The position numbers were made by a program, and so were the translations under genes. Of a stretch of DNA of 64,000 nt, positions 48,061 to 56,931 are shown one piece after another (the stretch's first letter is position 1; every line of letters starts with the position of its first letter). This DNA comes from Paenarthrobacter sp. A20 (GTDB taxonomy: Bacteria > Actinomycetota > Actinomycetes > Actinomycetales > Micrococcaceae). The stretch is taken from assembly GCF_024168825.1 (NCBI RefSeq), contig NZ_JALJWH010000001.1, positions 4,154,001-4,218,000 of the forward strand. Reading direction: 5' to 3'. Under the pieces are notes generated by a model. The model was given only the letters and a program-made list of their open reading frames with translations. It made no database searches and had not been told where the DNA came from.

Positions 48061-51000
48061 GTGCCAGAGCAGCCCAGCCACCGTCTACCAGAGGAATTTG
48101 GCGGAAACGAGTGGCTCGTTGACGAACTGTACGAGCGGTACCAACAGGACAAGAATTCGGTCGACACCAAGTGGTGGCCACTCTTTGAATCCTTTGCTTC
48201 TGCTGACGGCACTTCTTCCAACGGAACCTCCGCAGCTACAACAGCTGCCAATCCCCCTACCCAAGTACTTCCCGTGGTAGCTCCGGCTGCAGCGGCTCCG
48301 GCACCGGCGCCGGCCGCTCCTGCAGCGGCGCCCGCCGCGGAACCTGCCGCACCGGCGGCTCCCGCCCCGGCAAAAAAGGCACCGGCCACGGTTGCCCGGG
48401 ACGGAGCAAAGAAGCCCGCTGCCGGCACCACTGCCCAGCCCATTCCTGCCCAACTGCCCAAGAGCACCAAGGCGCCTACCGCACCCGAGGAAGACGTCGT
48501 TTCCGTTCTCCGGGGTCCGGCCAAGGCCATCGCCACCAACATGGTGACCAGCTTGGAAGTACCTACCGCCACAAGCGTCCGGGCAGTTCCCGCCAAGCTG
48601 CTCATCGACAACCGGGTGGTCATCAACTCCAACCTTGCCCGGGCCCGCGGCGGCAAGGTCTCCTTTACGCACCTCATCGGATACGCCGTTGTTCGCGCAC
48701 TTTCCCAGTTCCCGTCGATGAACGTCTACTACGACGAAATCGATGGCAAGCCCAGCGCCGTGCAGCCGGCACACGTCAACTTTGGCATCGCCATTGACAT
48801 GCCCAAGCCCGACGGCACCCGCCTCCTGATGGTTCCCAACATCAAGAAGGCCGAGACCATGGACTTCGCAGAGTTCTGGCACACCTACGAGGACCTCATC
48901 AAGCGTGCCCGCAACGGCAAGCTGACGGCTGATGACCACGCAGGCACCACGGTTTCGCTGACCAACCCCGGCGGCATCGGCACCGTTCACTCGGTGCCGC
49001 GCCTCTCCAAGGGGCAGGCTGCCATCATCGGCGTCGGCGCCCTTGACTACCCGGCAGAGTTCCAGGGTGCCAGCGAGAAGATCATCGCGCAGAACGCCAT
49101 CAGCAAGATCCTCACCTTGACCTCCACCTACGATCACCGCGTGATCCAGGGTGCCGGCAGTGGAGAGTTCCTCAAGCTTGTCCACCAGCTCCTGCTCGGT
49201 GCGCAGAACTTCTACGATGAGATCTTCGAAGCCCTGCGTATCCCGTACGAGCCCGTCCGCTGGAGCCCGGACCTCCAAGTGGATCCCGCCGACGAGATCA
49301 ACAAGGTTGCCCGCATCCAGCAGCTGATCCACTCCTACCGCGTGCGCGGCCACCTGATGGCCGACACCGATCCCCTGGAGTACGTGCAGCGCAAGCACCC
49401 CGACCTGGACGTGCTGACCTACGGCCTGACCTTGTGGGACCTGGACCGTGAGTGGCCCACCGGCGGATTCGGCGGCAAGCCGCAGCTCAAGTTCCGCGAC
49501 ATCCTCGGTGTTCTCCGTGACGCTTACTGCCGCACCACGGGCATCGAGTACATGCACATCCAGGAGCCGGCGGAACGCAAATGGTTCCAGGACCAGCTGG
49601 AGCACCCTTACTCCAAGCCAAGCCGTGAAGAACAGCTGCGCATCGTCTCCAAGCTCAACGCCGCTGAGGCATTCGAGACGTTCCTGCAGACCAAGTTCGT
49701 CGGCCAGAAGCGGTTCTCCCTCGAGGGTGGCGAGTCACTGATTCCGCTGCTCGATGCCGTGATCTCGGACGCAGCAGACGACGGACTGGACGAGGTTGCC
49801 ATTGGCATGGCACACCGCGGCCGCCTCAACGTGCTCACCAACATCGCCGGCAAGACCTATGCACAGGTCTTCCGCGAGTTCGAGGGCACCCAGGACCCAC
49901 GCTCCGTCCAGGGCTCGGGCGACGTCAAGTACCACCTCGGTACCGAAGGCACCTTCACCTCGGACAACGGCAAGCAGACCAAGGTCTACCTCGCCGCCAA
50001 CCCGTCGCACCTGGAAGCCGTGGACTCCGTCCTTGAGGGCATCGTCCGCGCCAAGCAGGACCGGTTGGACCAAGGCGAGTCGTTCCCCGTGCTGCCCATC
50101 ATGGTCCACGGTGACGCCGCGTTTGCCGGCCAGGGTGTTGTGGCTGAAACCCTCAACCTCTCCCAGCTGCGTGGCTACCGCACCGGCGGTACCATCCACG
50201 TGATCGTCAACAACCAGGTTGGCTTCACCACAGCGCCGTCGTCATCGCGTTCGTCCACGTACTCCACGGACGTTGCCAAGATGATCCAGGCTCCGGTGTT
50301 CCACGTGAACGGCGACGATCCCGAAGCAGTGGTGCGTGTTGCGCAGCTCGCCTACGAGTTCCGTCAGCGTTTCCACAAGGATGTCGTCATCGACATGGTC
50401 TGCTACCGCCGTCGCGGCCACAACGAAGGCGACGACCCCTCGATGACCCAGCCGCTCATGTACAACCTGATCGAAGCCAAGCGCTCCGTCCGGAAGTTGT
50501 ACACCGAGTCGCTCATCGGCCGTGGCGACATCACCGAGGAAGAAGCAGAGCAGTTGCTCCGCGACTACCAGGAGCGCCTCGAGCGTGTCTTCGCTGAGAC
50601 GCACGCAGCGCAGACCTCGCCGATCCCGATCATCACTGCGGATTCCGCTGCGGTCTCGGACATCGAGCGTCCCATCGCCCAGCAGGCCGACTTCGGTACC
50701 AACTCCCCTGCGTCCACCGCCATTTCCGCTGACACCCTTGCCCGGATCGGCAAGGCGCATCTGGAAATTCCCGATGGCTTCACGGTCCACTCCAAGCTCA
50801 AGCAGCTCCTGGAAAAGCGTGAACAGATGTCCCGCGAAGGCGGCATCGACTGGGGCTTCGGCGAAATCGCAGCGTTCGGCTCGCTGATCATGGAGGGCGT
50901 GCCTGTTCGTTTGGCCGGCCAGGACTCCCGCCGTGGCACGTTCGTGCAGCGTCACGCAGTCTTCCACGACCGCGCCAACGGCAACGAGTGGCTGCCCCTG

Positions 51001-51864
51001 GGCAACCTTTCCGATGACCAGGCCAAGCTGTGGATCTACGACTCCTTGCTGTCCGAATACGCAGCCATGGGCTTCGAATACGGCTACTCAGTGGAGCGTC
51101 CGGATGCCCTGGTCCTGTGGGAAGCCCAGTTTGGTGACTTCGTCAATGGCGCCCAGACCATCATTGATGAGTTCATTTCCTCGGCAGAACAGAAATGGGG
51201 CCAGCGCTCCTCGCTGGTGCTCATGCTCCCGCACGGCTACGAAGGCCAAGGTCCGGACCACTCGTCGGCACGTATCGAGCGCTTCCTGCAGATGTGCGCC
51301 GAGGACAACATGATCGTGGCCAACCCCACCACCGCGGCATCGCATTTCCACCTGTTGCGCCGCCAGGCCTACAGCCGTCCGCGCAAGCCGCTGATCATCT
51401 TCACGCCGAAGCAGCTGCTCCGGCTCAAGGGCGCCGCGTCCGCCGTCGAAGACTTCACCACGGGCGGCTTCCGGCCGGTCATTGCCGATCCGGAAGTACA
51501 GCCGGCTAACGTGGACCGGGTCATCCTGGTCTCGGGTCGCTTGTACTACGACCTTCTGTCCAACCGACAGAAGTCCGGCGACACCTCCACCGCGATTATC
51601 CGCGTCGAGCAGCTGTACCCGCTGCCCAAGGCTGAGATTGACGCCGAGCTGGCCAAGTACCCGAACGCTGACATCGTTTGGGCACAGGATGAGCCTGCCA
51701 ACCAGGGTCCGTGGCCGTTCATGGGCTTGAACCTGGCACCGGAGCTTGACCGCAAGCTGCGCTTGGTCTCGCGCCCGGCTTCAGCCTCCACGGCTGCCGG
51801 TTCCATGAAGCGCCACGCCGCTGAGCAGGATGCCCTGATCAAGCAGGCGTTCGAACGCAAGTAA
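48061..51864 (+). CDS. kgd: Multifunctional 2-oxoglutarate metabolism enzyme (Kgd/OdhA type)
   Basis: This 1267-residue protein joins an E2-like succinyltransferase domain to a thiamine-diphosphate E1 (2-oxoglutarate decarboxylase/dehydrogenase), the form found only in actinobacteria. It starts VPEQPSHRLPEEFGGNEWLV, the E1 N-terminal segment. A long Ala/Pro linker (about residues 65-125) follows, with no lipoyl domain. Next are the acyltransferase catalytic motif TYDHRVIQGAGSG and the E1 core with HRGRLNVLTN, a ThDP region and IVNNQVGFTTAP. The GTG at 48061 is used, because GGAAGAGG lies about 9 bases upstream and family members begin there. It works in the TCA cycle, and in relatives is inhibited by the FHA protein GarA/OdhI. 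Confidence 0.95.
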   Translation: MPEQPSHRLPEEFGGNEWLVDELYERYQQDKNSVDTKWWPLFESFASADGTSSNGTSAATTAANPPTQVLPVVAPAAAAPAPAPAAPAAAPAAEPAAPAAPAPAKKAPATVARDGAKKPAAGTTAQPIPAQLPKSTKAPTAPEEDVVSVLRGPAKAIATNMVTSLEVPTATSVRAVPAKLLIDNRVVINSNLARARGGKVSFTHLIGYAVVRALSQFPSMNVYYDEIDGKPSAVQPAHVNFGIAIDMPKPDGTRLLMVPNIKKAETMDFAEFWHTYEDLIKRARNGKLTADDHAGTTVSLTNPGGIGTVHSVPRLSKGQAAIIGVGALDYPAEFQGASEKIIAQNAISKILTLTSTYDHRVIQGAGSGEFLKLVHQLLLGAQNFYDEIFEALRIPYEPVRWSPDLQVDPADEINKVARIQQLIHSYRVRGHLMADTDPLEYVQRKHPDLDVLTYGLTLWDLDREWPTGGFGGKPQLKFRDILGVLRDAYCRTTGIEYMHIQEPAERKWFQDQLEHPYSKPSREEQLRIVSKLNAAEAFETFLQTKFVGQKRFSLEGGESLIPLLDAVISDAADDGLDEVAIGMAHRGRLNVLTNIAGKTYAQVFREFEGTQDPRSVQGSGDVKYHLGTEGTFTSDNGKQTKVYLAANPSHLEAVDSVLEGIVRAKQDRLDQGESFPVLPIMVHGDAAFAGQGVVAETLNLSQLRGYRTGGTIHVIVNNQVGFTTAPSSSRSSTYSTDVAKMIQAPVFHVNGDDPEAVVRVAQLAYEFRQRFHKDVVIDMVCYRRRGHNEGDDPSMTQPLMYNLIEAKRSVRKLYTESLIGRGDITEEEAEQLLRDYQERLERVFAETHAAQTSPIPIITADSAAVSDIERPIAQQADFGTNSPASTAISADTLARIGKAHLEIPDGFTVHSKLKQLLEKREQMSREGGIDWGFGEIAAFGSLIMEGVPVRLAGQDSRRGTFVQRHAVFHDRANGNEWLPLGNLSDDQAKLWIYDSLLSEYAAMGFEYGYSVERPDALVLWEAQFGDFVNGAQTIIDEFISSAEQKWGQRSSLVLMLPHGYEGQGPDHSSARIERFLQMCAEDNMIVANPTTAASHFHLLRRQAYSRPRKPLIIFTPKQLLRLKGAASAVEDFTTGGFRPVIADPEVQPANVDRVILVSGRLYYDLLSNRQKSGDTSTAIIRVEQLYPLPKAEIDAELAKYPNADIVWAQDEPANQGPWPFMGLNLAPELDRKLRLVSRPASASTAAGSMKRHAAEQDALIKQAFERK

Positions 51865-51868
51865 GCGA

Positions 51869-51920
51869 AACTGCCCGGCCTGAGGAGCGAATGCGCGCCT
51901 CAGGCCGGGCAGTTCTGTTT
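51869..51920 (+). terminator. Intrinsic terminator after kgd
   Basis: AACTGCCCGGCCTGAG (51869-51884) and its exact complement (51899-51914) form a 16-bp stem with a 14-base loop, followed by CTGTTT. It starts 5 bases after the kgd stop. Confidence 0.92.
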
Positions 51921-52002
51921 AATGGGACAGGTACCCGGTTCCAGAACCGGCCGATGATCCGGCAAACTGTGCAAGGACCGTAACGAGTGTGAAGAGGTAA
52001 CC

Positions 52003-52602
52003 GTGGAAGACAGGAAGCTGCGCATCGCGGCTGTAGGAGATGAACTGCTGGCGGGCCTGGGGGATCCCCGCGCATTGGGTTGGCTCGGACGAGTGCTGGC
52101 CCGCACGCCCCAGGACTCCGTCGTGGTGGAAAGTTTCCCGCTCCCCTGCCCCATGGAAGGCACAGAGGGCTTGGCCGCCCGCTGGCAGGATGAAGCCGGT
52201 CGACGTTTCAGTGATACCCACGAGAACCGCCTGGTCATCGGGCTCTCCGGGCGGGACCTGGAGTTTGGCCTGTCCACGGCACGAAGCCGCCTGAACCTGG
52301 CCAACATCCTCGACGGCGCCTCCCACAGCAGCGTGGAGGTCTTTGTGGTGGGCCCGCCTCCCACACTGGACCCGGCACGGAACAAGCGCCTCGCTGAACT
52401 CAACACGGCCTTTGCCGATGTCACTACCAGGCGGAACCACCATTACGTTGACACGTTCTCCCCCTTGCTCAATCATGAGCAGTGGAGGACGGACCTCGCA
52501 GCCAATGGGGGAACACCGGGCCAGGCCGGCTACGGATTGATTGCGTGGCTGGTCCTGCACCGCGGCTGGTTCCAATGGCTTAATATCGCCCAACCGGAGT
52601 AG
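52003..52602 (+). CDS. GDSL-like esterase/lipase
   Basis: The 199-residue protein has the layout of SGNH hydrolases. It starts LRIAAVGDELLAGLGDPRAL, where the usual GDS is seen as GDE-L-LAG. A VIGLSGRDLEFG block stands at the Gly/Asn position, and the C-terminal GGTPGQAGYGLIAW lies at the Asp-x-x-His position. The canonical nucleophile Ser appears replaced by Glu and the His is not obvious, so activity is uncertain. The start is a GTG with AGAGG upstream. It is followed by a serine hydrolase gene after 2 bases. Confidence 0.65.
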   Translation: MEDRKLRIAAVGDELLAGLGDPRALGWLGRVLARTPQDSVVVESFPLPCPMEGTEGLAARWQDEAGRRFSDTHENRLVIGLSGRDLEFGLSTARSRLNLANILDGASHSSVEVFVVGPPPTLDPARNKRLAELNTAFADVTTRRNHHYVDTFSPLLNHEQWRTDLAANGGTPGQAGYGLIAWLVLHRGWFQWLNIAQPE

Positions 52603-52604
52603 CC

Positions 52605-53876
52605 ATGACGCGGAACATGCAGGTTTCTGTCAGAGCAACAGTCGCAGCGGCCGTCGTCGCCGCCGTAGCAGCCACAGTTTCCTGCAGTTCCGGTCCTCCC
52701 GCTCCCGCAACGTCCTCCACGGCGCCCGCATCGTCCACACCGCCGTCCGCCGCCACATCTGCCGCAGCATTACTGCCCTTCGACGCGGGAACGTTGCGTG
52801 CCGAATTCGAACGCACGGCCAAAGAACTCCTGGTCCCCGGTGCAGTGGTGCTGCTGCAGACTCCCGAGGGATCGCTGACGGCGTCCTACGGCACGGGGAC
52901 CCGCGGCGCTGACCGTCCAGTTTCTGCCCAGGACCACATCCGGGTAGGTTCCGTCACCAAGACCTGGACCACCACAGTCATTCTGCAACTCGTACAGGAC
53001 GGCAAGCTTTCTCTGGGCGACCCTGTGTCGAAGTACCGCCCCGACGTCCCCAACGGCGAGTCGATCACCCTCGAACAGATGCTGACCATGCGCAGCGGCC
53101 TGTTCAACTACACAGAGACCCTTGAACTCAACACGGCGATGGACCAGGATCCACAAAGAGTCTGGCAGCCGGAAGAGCTCCTTGCCCTGGCATTCGCCCA
53201 TCCGCCGTATTTCGGGCCGGGCCAAGGCTTTCATTACTCCAACACGAACACGGTTCTTCTGGGCCTGATCGCCGAGAAATTGGAAGGAAAGCCGCTCGGA
53301 ACCCTGTTCAAGGAGCGGATTTTCGAACCGCTCGGGCTAAAGGGTACGGTCTTTCCCGAGATTTCTTCCAATGCGATTCCGGAGCCCCATTCCCAAGGCT
53401 ATTTCTACGGCGACAACGTCCTGACCATGACCAATCCGGCCCTTCCCGAGGACATGCAGAAGGAGGCCACGGCCGGCGCTCTGGCGCCGAACGATGTCAC
53501 CGACGTCAATCCGTCGTGGGCTTGGGCCGCGGGGTCGGGCATATCCACGGCTGAGGACCTCAAGATTTTGGGCGAAGCCCTGGTCAACGGCAAGCTCCTC
53601 AAACCGGAACTCCAGCAAAAACGGCTTGAGAGCGTCACCCCCACCAATCCCGACAATACCGGTGGCGCATCCTATGGTTTGGGAATCGCAAAGTTCGGTA
53701 ACTTGTATGGGCACACCGGCGAGTTGCCGGGCTTCAACACCTTTATGGGTCATGACCCCGCCAATTCAGTCTCGTTGGTGGTGTGGACCAACCTGGCGCC
53801 CGCTGCCGACGGGCGGGACCCCGCGACCACCATTGCCCGCACGCTGATTGGCAAGTTGTACCGCCCGGCTGCTTGA
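52605..53876 (+). CDS. Exported serine hydrolase (beta-lactamase class C/DD-peptidase family)
   Basis: The 423-residue protein has an N-terminal hydrophobic segment ending at a Cys (ATVSCSSG, likely a lipoprotein) and a Ser/Pro/Ala linker. The class C penicillin-binding fold follows: SVTK (Ser nucleophile, Lys two turns later), YSNTN as the Tyr-Ser-Asn motif, and GHTGELPG as the third His-x-Gly motif. Relatives are D-alanyl-D-alanine carboxypeptidases or esterases. It starts 2 bases after the GDSL gene, so they are probably co-transcribed. Confidence 0.93.
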   Translation: MTRNMQVSVRATVAAAVVAAVAATVSCSSGPPAPATSSTAPASSTPPSAATSAAALLPFDAGTLRAEFERTAKELLVPGAVVLLQTPEGSLTASYGTGTRGADRPVSAQDHIRVGSVTKTWTTTVILQLVQDGKLSLGDPVSKYRPDVPNGESITLEQMLTMRSGLFNYTETLELNTAMDQDPQRVWQPEELLALAFAHPPYFGPGQGFHYSNTNTVLLGLIAEKLEGKPLGTLFKERIFEPLGLKGTVFPEISSNAIPEPHSQGYFYGDNVLTMTNPALPEDMQKEATAGALAPNDVTDVNPSWAWAAGSGISTAEDLKILGEALVNGKLLKPELQQKRLESVTPTNPDNTGGASYGLGIAKFGNLYGHTGELPGFNTFMGHDPANSVSLVVWTNLAPAADGRDPATTIARTLIGKLYRPAA

Positions 53877-53909
53877 TTGTCCCCAGGCCCTTGCCCCCCA
53901 AGGGACTCG

Positions 53910-53944
53910 CGATATATCGTGAATTGAACAACGCGATATATCGC
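53910..53944 (+). promoter_or_regulatory. Two CGATATATCG palindromes before the DUF4097-padR operon
   Basis: Perfect palindromes CGATATATCG occur at 53910-53919 and 53934-53943; the second extends to GCGATATATCGC. Centres are 24 bases apart, just over two helical turns. They lie 15 to 49 bases before the DUF4097 ATG, with GGAGGA between. This is a likely operator for the PadR regulator encoded at 54807. Confidence 0.8.
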
Positions 53945-53958
53945 AACCTGGAGGAATC

Positions 53959-54807
53959 ATGTCTGAGGAACTATGGACCGTGACGGGTCCGCAAACCATC
54001 GATGTGGACGACGTCCGCTCCCTCAAGCTGGGAATCGTGAAGGGCCGCTTTGACGTCATGACCCATGACGAACCATACGTCCGCATCGAAATCAGCGAGA
54101 TCACGGGCGACCCCCTGACGGTGACACTGGTGGACGGACGCTTGGAGGTCCGTCATCAGCTGCAAGGGCCGCAGGGTTGGTTCCGGAACCTGATGGGGAC
54201 CGTCAATAACACCAGCACCAACTCGGTGGTAGTGGGGATCGCCCTTCCGCCCGGCGTCGACGTCGAAGCTGGAACGGTGAGCGGCGACGGCATGGTCTCC
54301 GGGATCAGTGGACGGACGCGCCTGAACACCGTCTCCGGTTCCGTCATGGCCGACGGCACCAGCGGCGAACTGCACGTGAACACCGTCAGCGGGGAGGTCA
54401 TCGCCAGGAACCACGACGGCGTCCTGACCGCCAAGAGCGTGTCAGGCGAAGTTACCGCTTCGGGAAAGTTCAAGAACGTCCGGGCCAGCACCATTAGTGG
54501 CGACCTCAGTTTCGATCTTCAGGACTATACCAACGACTTCGGCGCCAATTCCGTTTCCGGTGACCTGACCATCCGGCTGCCCCATGATGTCGGTCTGGAC
54601 ATCGTGGCAAAATCCGCCAGCGGGACCGTGGTCATCGACGATCAGTTGTACGCCCAGCCCGGCAGCAACGTGCACACGATCGTCGGCCCGGACGAACGGC
54701 TCATGCTGGTGCGCACCAATACAGTCTCCGGCAAGACGTACATCATGCACGGGTCGGCGCCGGCCACGGATAATAACCACCACTTCCCCGGCGAAGCGGG
54801 CCTCTGA
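53959..54807 (+). CDS. DUF4097 beta-strand repeat protein
   Basis: The 282-residue protein is built of short beta-strand repeats, visible as recurring VSG-type turns (VSGSVMADGTSG, VSGEVIARN, VSGEVTASGKF, ISGDLSF, VSGDLTIRL). These suggest a right-handed beta-helix. It has no signal peptide or transmembrane helix. DUF4097 proteins commonly sit next to PadR regulators or anti-sigma factors; the function is unknown. Its stop overlaps the padR start by one base (TGATG). Confidence 0.88.
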   Translation: MSEELWTVTGPQTIDVDDVRSLKLGIVKGRFDVMTHDEPYVRIEISEITGDPLTVTLVDGRLEVRHQLQGPQGWFRNLMGTVNNTSTNSVVVGIALPPGVDVEAGTVSGDGMVSGISGRTRLNTVSGSVMADGTSGELHVNTVSGEVIARNHDGVLTAKSVSGEVTASGKFKNVRASTISGDLSFDLQDYTNDFGANSVSGDLTIRLPHDVGLDIVAKSASGTVVIDDQLYAQPGSNVHTIVGPDERLMLVRTNTVSGKTYIMHGSAPATDNNHHFPGEAGL

Positions 54808-55421
54808 TGCCGCCGGTCTTCGCCCACGGAGCGTTGCGCCTCTATCTTCTGGCGTTGCTCGAAACGGGTCCTAAACACGGATATGAACTGATCAAGGCAC
54901 TGGGTGACCGCTTCGGCGGCACATATTCCCCCAGCGCGGGAACCATCTATCCACGGCTGGGGAAGCTGGAAGAAGAGGGCCTCGTCGCAACTGAGACTGA
55001 GGGTCGCCGTACCAAATACTTCATCACTGATGCGGGCCGCGCCGAGCTTGATGGGCGGCGCGAGGAATTGGCGGACGTGGAAGACACCATCTCGGCCTCG
55101 GTCAGGAGGCTCGCGGACAACCTGCGGGACGACATCCGGACCAACATGCGTGGACTGCGGGCGGACCTGGCGGCTACCGCGGAAGCGGCGCGCACCAGCG
55201 CGACCTCTGCGACTTTCCGAAGCCGTACCGCGGGCTATACACCCGATGGCCAGCGCATGCTGAAGGAGGCCGAGTTGATGGTCCAGGCATTCAGGGACGA
55301 TATCCGCATCGAGTTGCGCCAACACGGCGCCTCGCACCCGTTGACGCCAGTGGCACTTGAAACCGTGCGCACAGTGTTGGACCAAGCCCGTATTTCGATC
55401 CGGAATTCGTTGGGGAAATGA
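54807..55421 (+). CDS. PadR-family transcriptional regulator
   Basis: The 204-residue protein has a winged helix starting at HGALRLYLLALLETGPKHGY. The PadR wing follows in SPSAGTIYPRLGKLEEEGLV and GRRTKYFITDAGRAEL, and the C-terminal dimerisation helices are long (Vir_C-type). It is coupled to the DUF4097 gene and probably controls both through the paired CGATATATCG sites. The ligand is unknown. Confidence 0.93.
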   Translation: MPPVFAHGALRLYLLALLETGPKHGYELIKALGDRFGGTYSPSAGTIYPRLGKLEEEGLVATETEGRRTKYFITDAGRAELDGRREELADVEDTISASVRRLADNLRDDIRTNMRGLRADLAATAEAARTSATSATFRSRTAGYTPDGQRMLKEAELMVQAFRDDIRIELRQHGASHPLTPVALETVRTVLDQARISIRNSLGK

Positions 55422-55430
55422 CCTCCTTCC

Positions 55431-55462
55431 GAACCGGGCCACTGCAACACCAGGCCCGGTTC
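55431..55462 (+). terminator. Hairpin after padR
   Basis: GAACCGGGCC (55431-55440) pairs exactly with GGCCCGGTTC (55453-55462) across a 12-base loop. It begins 9 bases after the padR stop. There is no T-run, so termination may be weak. Confidence 0.6.
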
Positions 55463-55534
55463 GCGACGCGGCACCCGGATGTGCGAAACTGGAGGGCAGC
55501 TCTATTGAGTATCAATCATTGAAGGAGGCCAGCT

Positions 55535-55609
55535 ATGAGCAAGCGTGCACGTAAGCGTCGTGACCGTAAGCGCGGCGGCGCGAACCACGGCAAGCGTCCC
55601 AACACCTAA
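55535..55609 (+). CDS. Ribosomal protein bL37
   Basis: This 24-residue gene reads MSKRARKRRDRKRGGANHGK then RPNT. It matches the very short, highly basic bL37 seen in mycobacterial ribosome structures (a -KRxRKRRDR- start and an -ANHGKRP- end). It has a strong ribosome binding site, AAGGAGG, 7 bases before the ATG, and ends at a strong terminator. It is too short for usual gene finders. It binds 23S rRNA in the large subunit. Confidence 0.9.
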   Translation: MSKRARKRRDRKRGGANHGKRPNT

Positions 55610-55641
55610 GCCAGCGGCTTAGTGTCACAGGCTTAAGAGCG

Positions 55642-55675
55642 AGGGCCCCGGAAACCATGCGGTTTCCGGGGCCCT
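55642..55675. terminator. Bidirectional terminator between bL37 and rsrA
   Basis: AGGGCCCCGGAAACC (55642-55656) and its exact complement (55661-55675) form a 15-bp stem with a 4-base loop. It lies between two convergent genes. Confidence 0.92.
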
Positions 55676-55696
55676 TGGCGTTGTGGCCGGCTCTGA

Positions 55697-55957
55697 TCAG
55701 GCCTCTACCGGCTTGATGGAGTGGATCCTGTCAAGAATCGAGTTCTTCAGGTTTTCCGGTGCCGATTCCGTACACGAGCGCTTGACCATGGTGCGGATAA
55801 GGCACTCAAGGTCATACTGCTCAGAGCATTCCTCACAGGTGTCCAAATGCTGCTTGATCTCAGTGAGGTCCTCGCGGGTCAAAGCGCCGTCGAGGTACTC
55901 GTAGATCCGCTGCATTCGCGTATCGTCGCAATCGCCCAATCCCTGGCAGTCGCTCAT
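55697..55957 (-). CDS. rsrA: Mycothiol-system anti-sigma factor RsrA
   Basis: The 86-residue zinc-binding anti-sigma factor has the ZAS motif H37-x3-C41-x2-C44 (HLDTCEEC) plus an upstream Cys at residue 10. This matches the redox centre of Streptomyces RsrA. Thiol oxidation releases zinc and frees SigR. It overlaps the sigR stop by 4 bases (ATGA) and is translated after it. Confidence 0.95.
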   Translation of the reverse strand: MSDCQGLGDCDDTRMQRIYEYLDGALTREDLTEIKQHLDTCEECSEQYDLECLIRTMVKRSCTESAPENLKNSILDRIHSIKPVEA

Positions 55958-56661
55958 TTCTCTTTCTCCTGATTGTTGCTTCCGGCCGCGGCCTGATCTT
56001 CGGTATGGGCCCTGAAGCCCCGTTCGGTGGCGTAGTCCGCCAGCATGTCCCTCAGCATCTTCCTGCCTCGGTGCAACCGTGACATGACCGTGCCGATCGG
56101 GGTGTTCATGATTTCTGAGATTTGCTTGTAGGCATAGCCTTCGACGTCTGCAAAGTAGACGGCCAGACGGAATTCTTCCGGGATCGACTGCAGCGCGTTC
56201 TTGACATCGGAGTCCGGCAAGTGATCCAGTGCCTCAGTTTCGGCGGACCTCAGGCCTGCCGACGTGTGCGATTCTGCCTTGGCCAACTGCCAATCCTCGA
56301 TCGTGTCCGAGTTGGACTGCAAAGGCTCCCGCTGACGCTTACGGTAAAGGTTGATATAGGTGTTGGTCAGGATGCGGTAAAGCCACGCCTTAAGGTTTGT
56401 TCCCGGCTTGTACTGGTGGAAAGCCGAGAATGCCTTGGTGTAGGCCTCCTGAACCAGGTCCTCGGCATCCGAGGGGTTGCGGGCCATCCTCATGGCCGCC
56501 GAATACAACTGGTCCACGTACTGCATGGCGTCGCGTTCGAAGCGCTCCCGCCGCTGTTCGGTAGTCTCCGTGGCAAGGTCGACGTCGGTCGCGGCCACTG
56601 CGTCGTCATTCGCGCCGGCTGCCTGGTCCGTGGCCGCTGCGGCCGGTTCCGTGGTGCTCAT
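55954..56661 (-). CDS. sigR: Thiol-stress ECF sigma factor SigR (SigH type)
   Basis: The 235-residue sigma factor has region 2 ([20 protein letters not shown], then [20 protein letters not shown]) and region 4 ([20 protein letters not shown], then [12 protein letters not shown]). An Ala/Thr-rich extension of about 45 residues precedes region 2. The ATG at 56661 is used. The frame remains open to a GTG at 56769, which would add 36 residues and resembles the long form made in Streptomyces. A SigR-type promoter lies upstream, so it is predicted to be autoregulated. Confidence 0.95.
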   Translation of the reverse strand: MSTTEPAAAATDQAAGANDDAVAATDVDLATETTEQRRERFERDAMQYVDQLYSAAMRMARNPSDAEDLVQEAYTKAFSAFHQYKPGTNLKAWLYRILTNTYINLYRKRQREPLQSNSDTIEDWQLAKAESHTSAGLRSAETEALDHLPDSDVKNALQSIPEEFRLAVYFADVEGYAYKQISEIMNTPIGTVMSRLHRGRKMLRDMLADYATERGFRAHTEDQAAAGSNNQEKEK

Positions 56662-56820
56662 CGTTGCCAAGTCTACTGTCAGCTGCCGGGATTCCGGCTG
56701 CATGCCGTACCCGGGCTCCGGTAGAACCACCCGGTCCTTAACCAAAGTCAAAAAACCAACTCCGTTCACCAAGGCGGCAACACCTGCCGCAGTCCGGTCT
56801 CCACCGCACCACTAGTTCAC

Positions 56821-56846
56821 AACGGCCGCCGCTGGGTAAATATTCC
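56821..56846 (-). promoter_or_regulatory. SigR-dependent promoter of sigR-rsrA
   Basis: On the minus strand GGAAT (56846-56842) is followed by exactly 18 bases and then GTT (56823-56821). This is the SigR/SigH consensus. Transcription would start near 56815, about 150 bases before the sigR ATG. It implies positive autoregulation under thiol-oxidative stress. Confidence 0.82.
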
Positions 56847-56931
56847 GCAAAGGTGCAAGACTAGAGCAGACTGCACCCCTTGAACACAACACTCATTGAC
56901 ATCGTGTGGCAAGCCACCCAGGAGGCAAGAC

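Noticed and set aside
48085..49605. A 506-codon minus-strand frame opposite kgd.
   Set aside because: It mirrors the Ala/Pro linker and the acyltransferase domain of Kgd; the residue pattern is low complexity.
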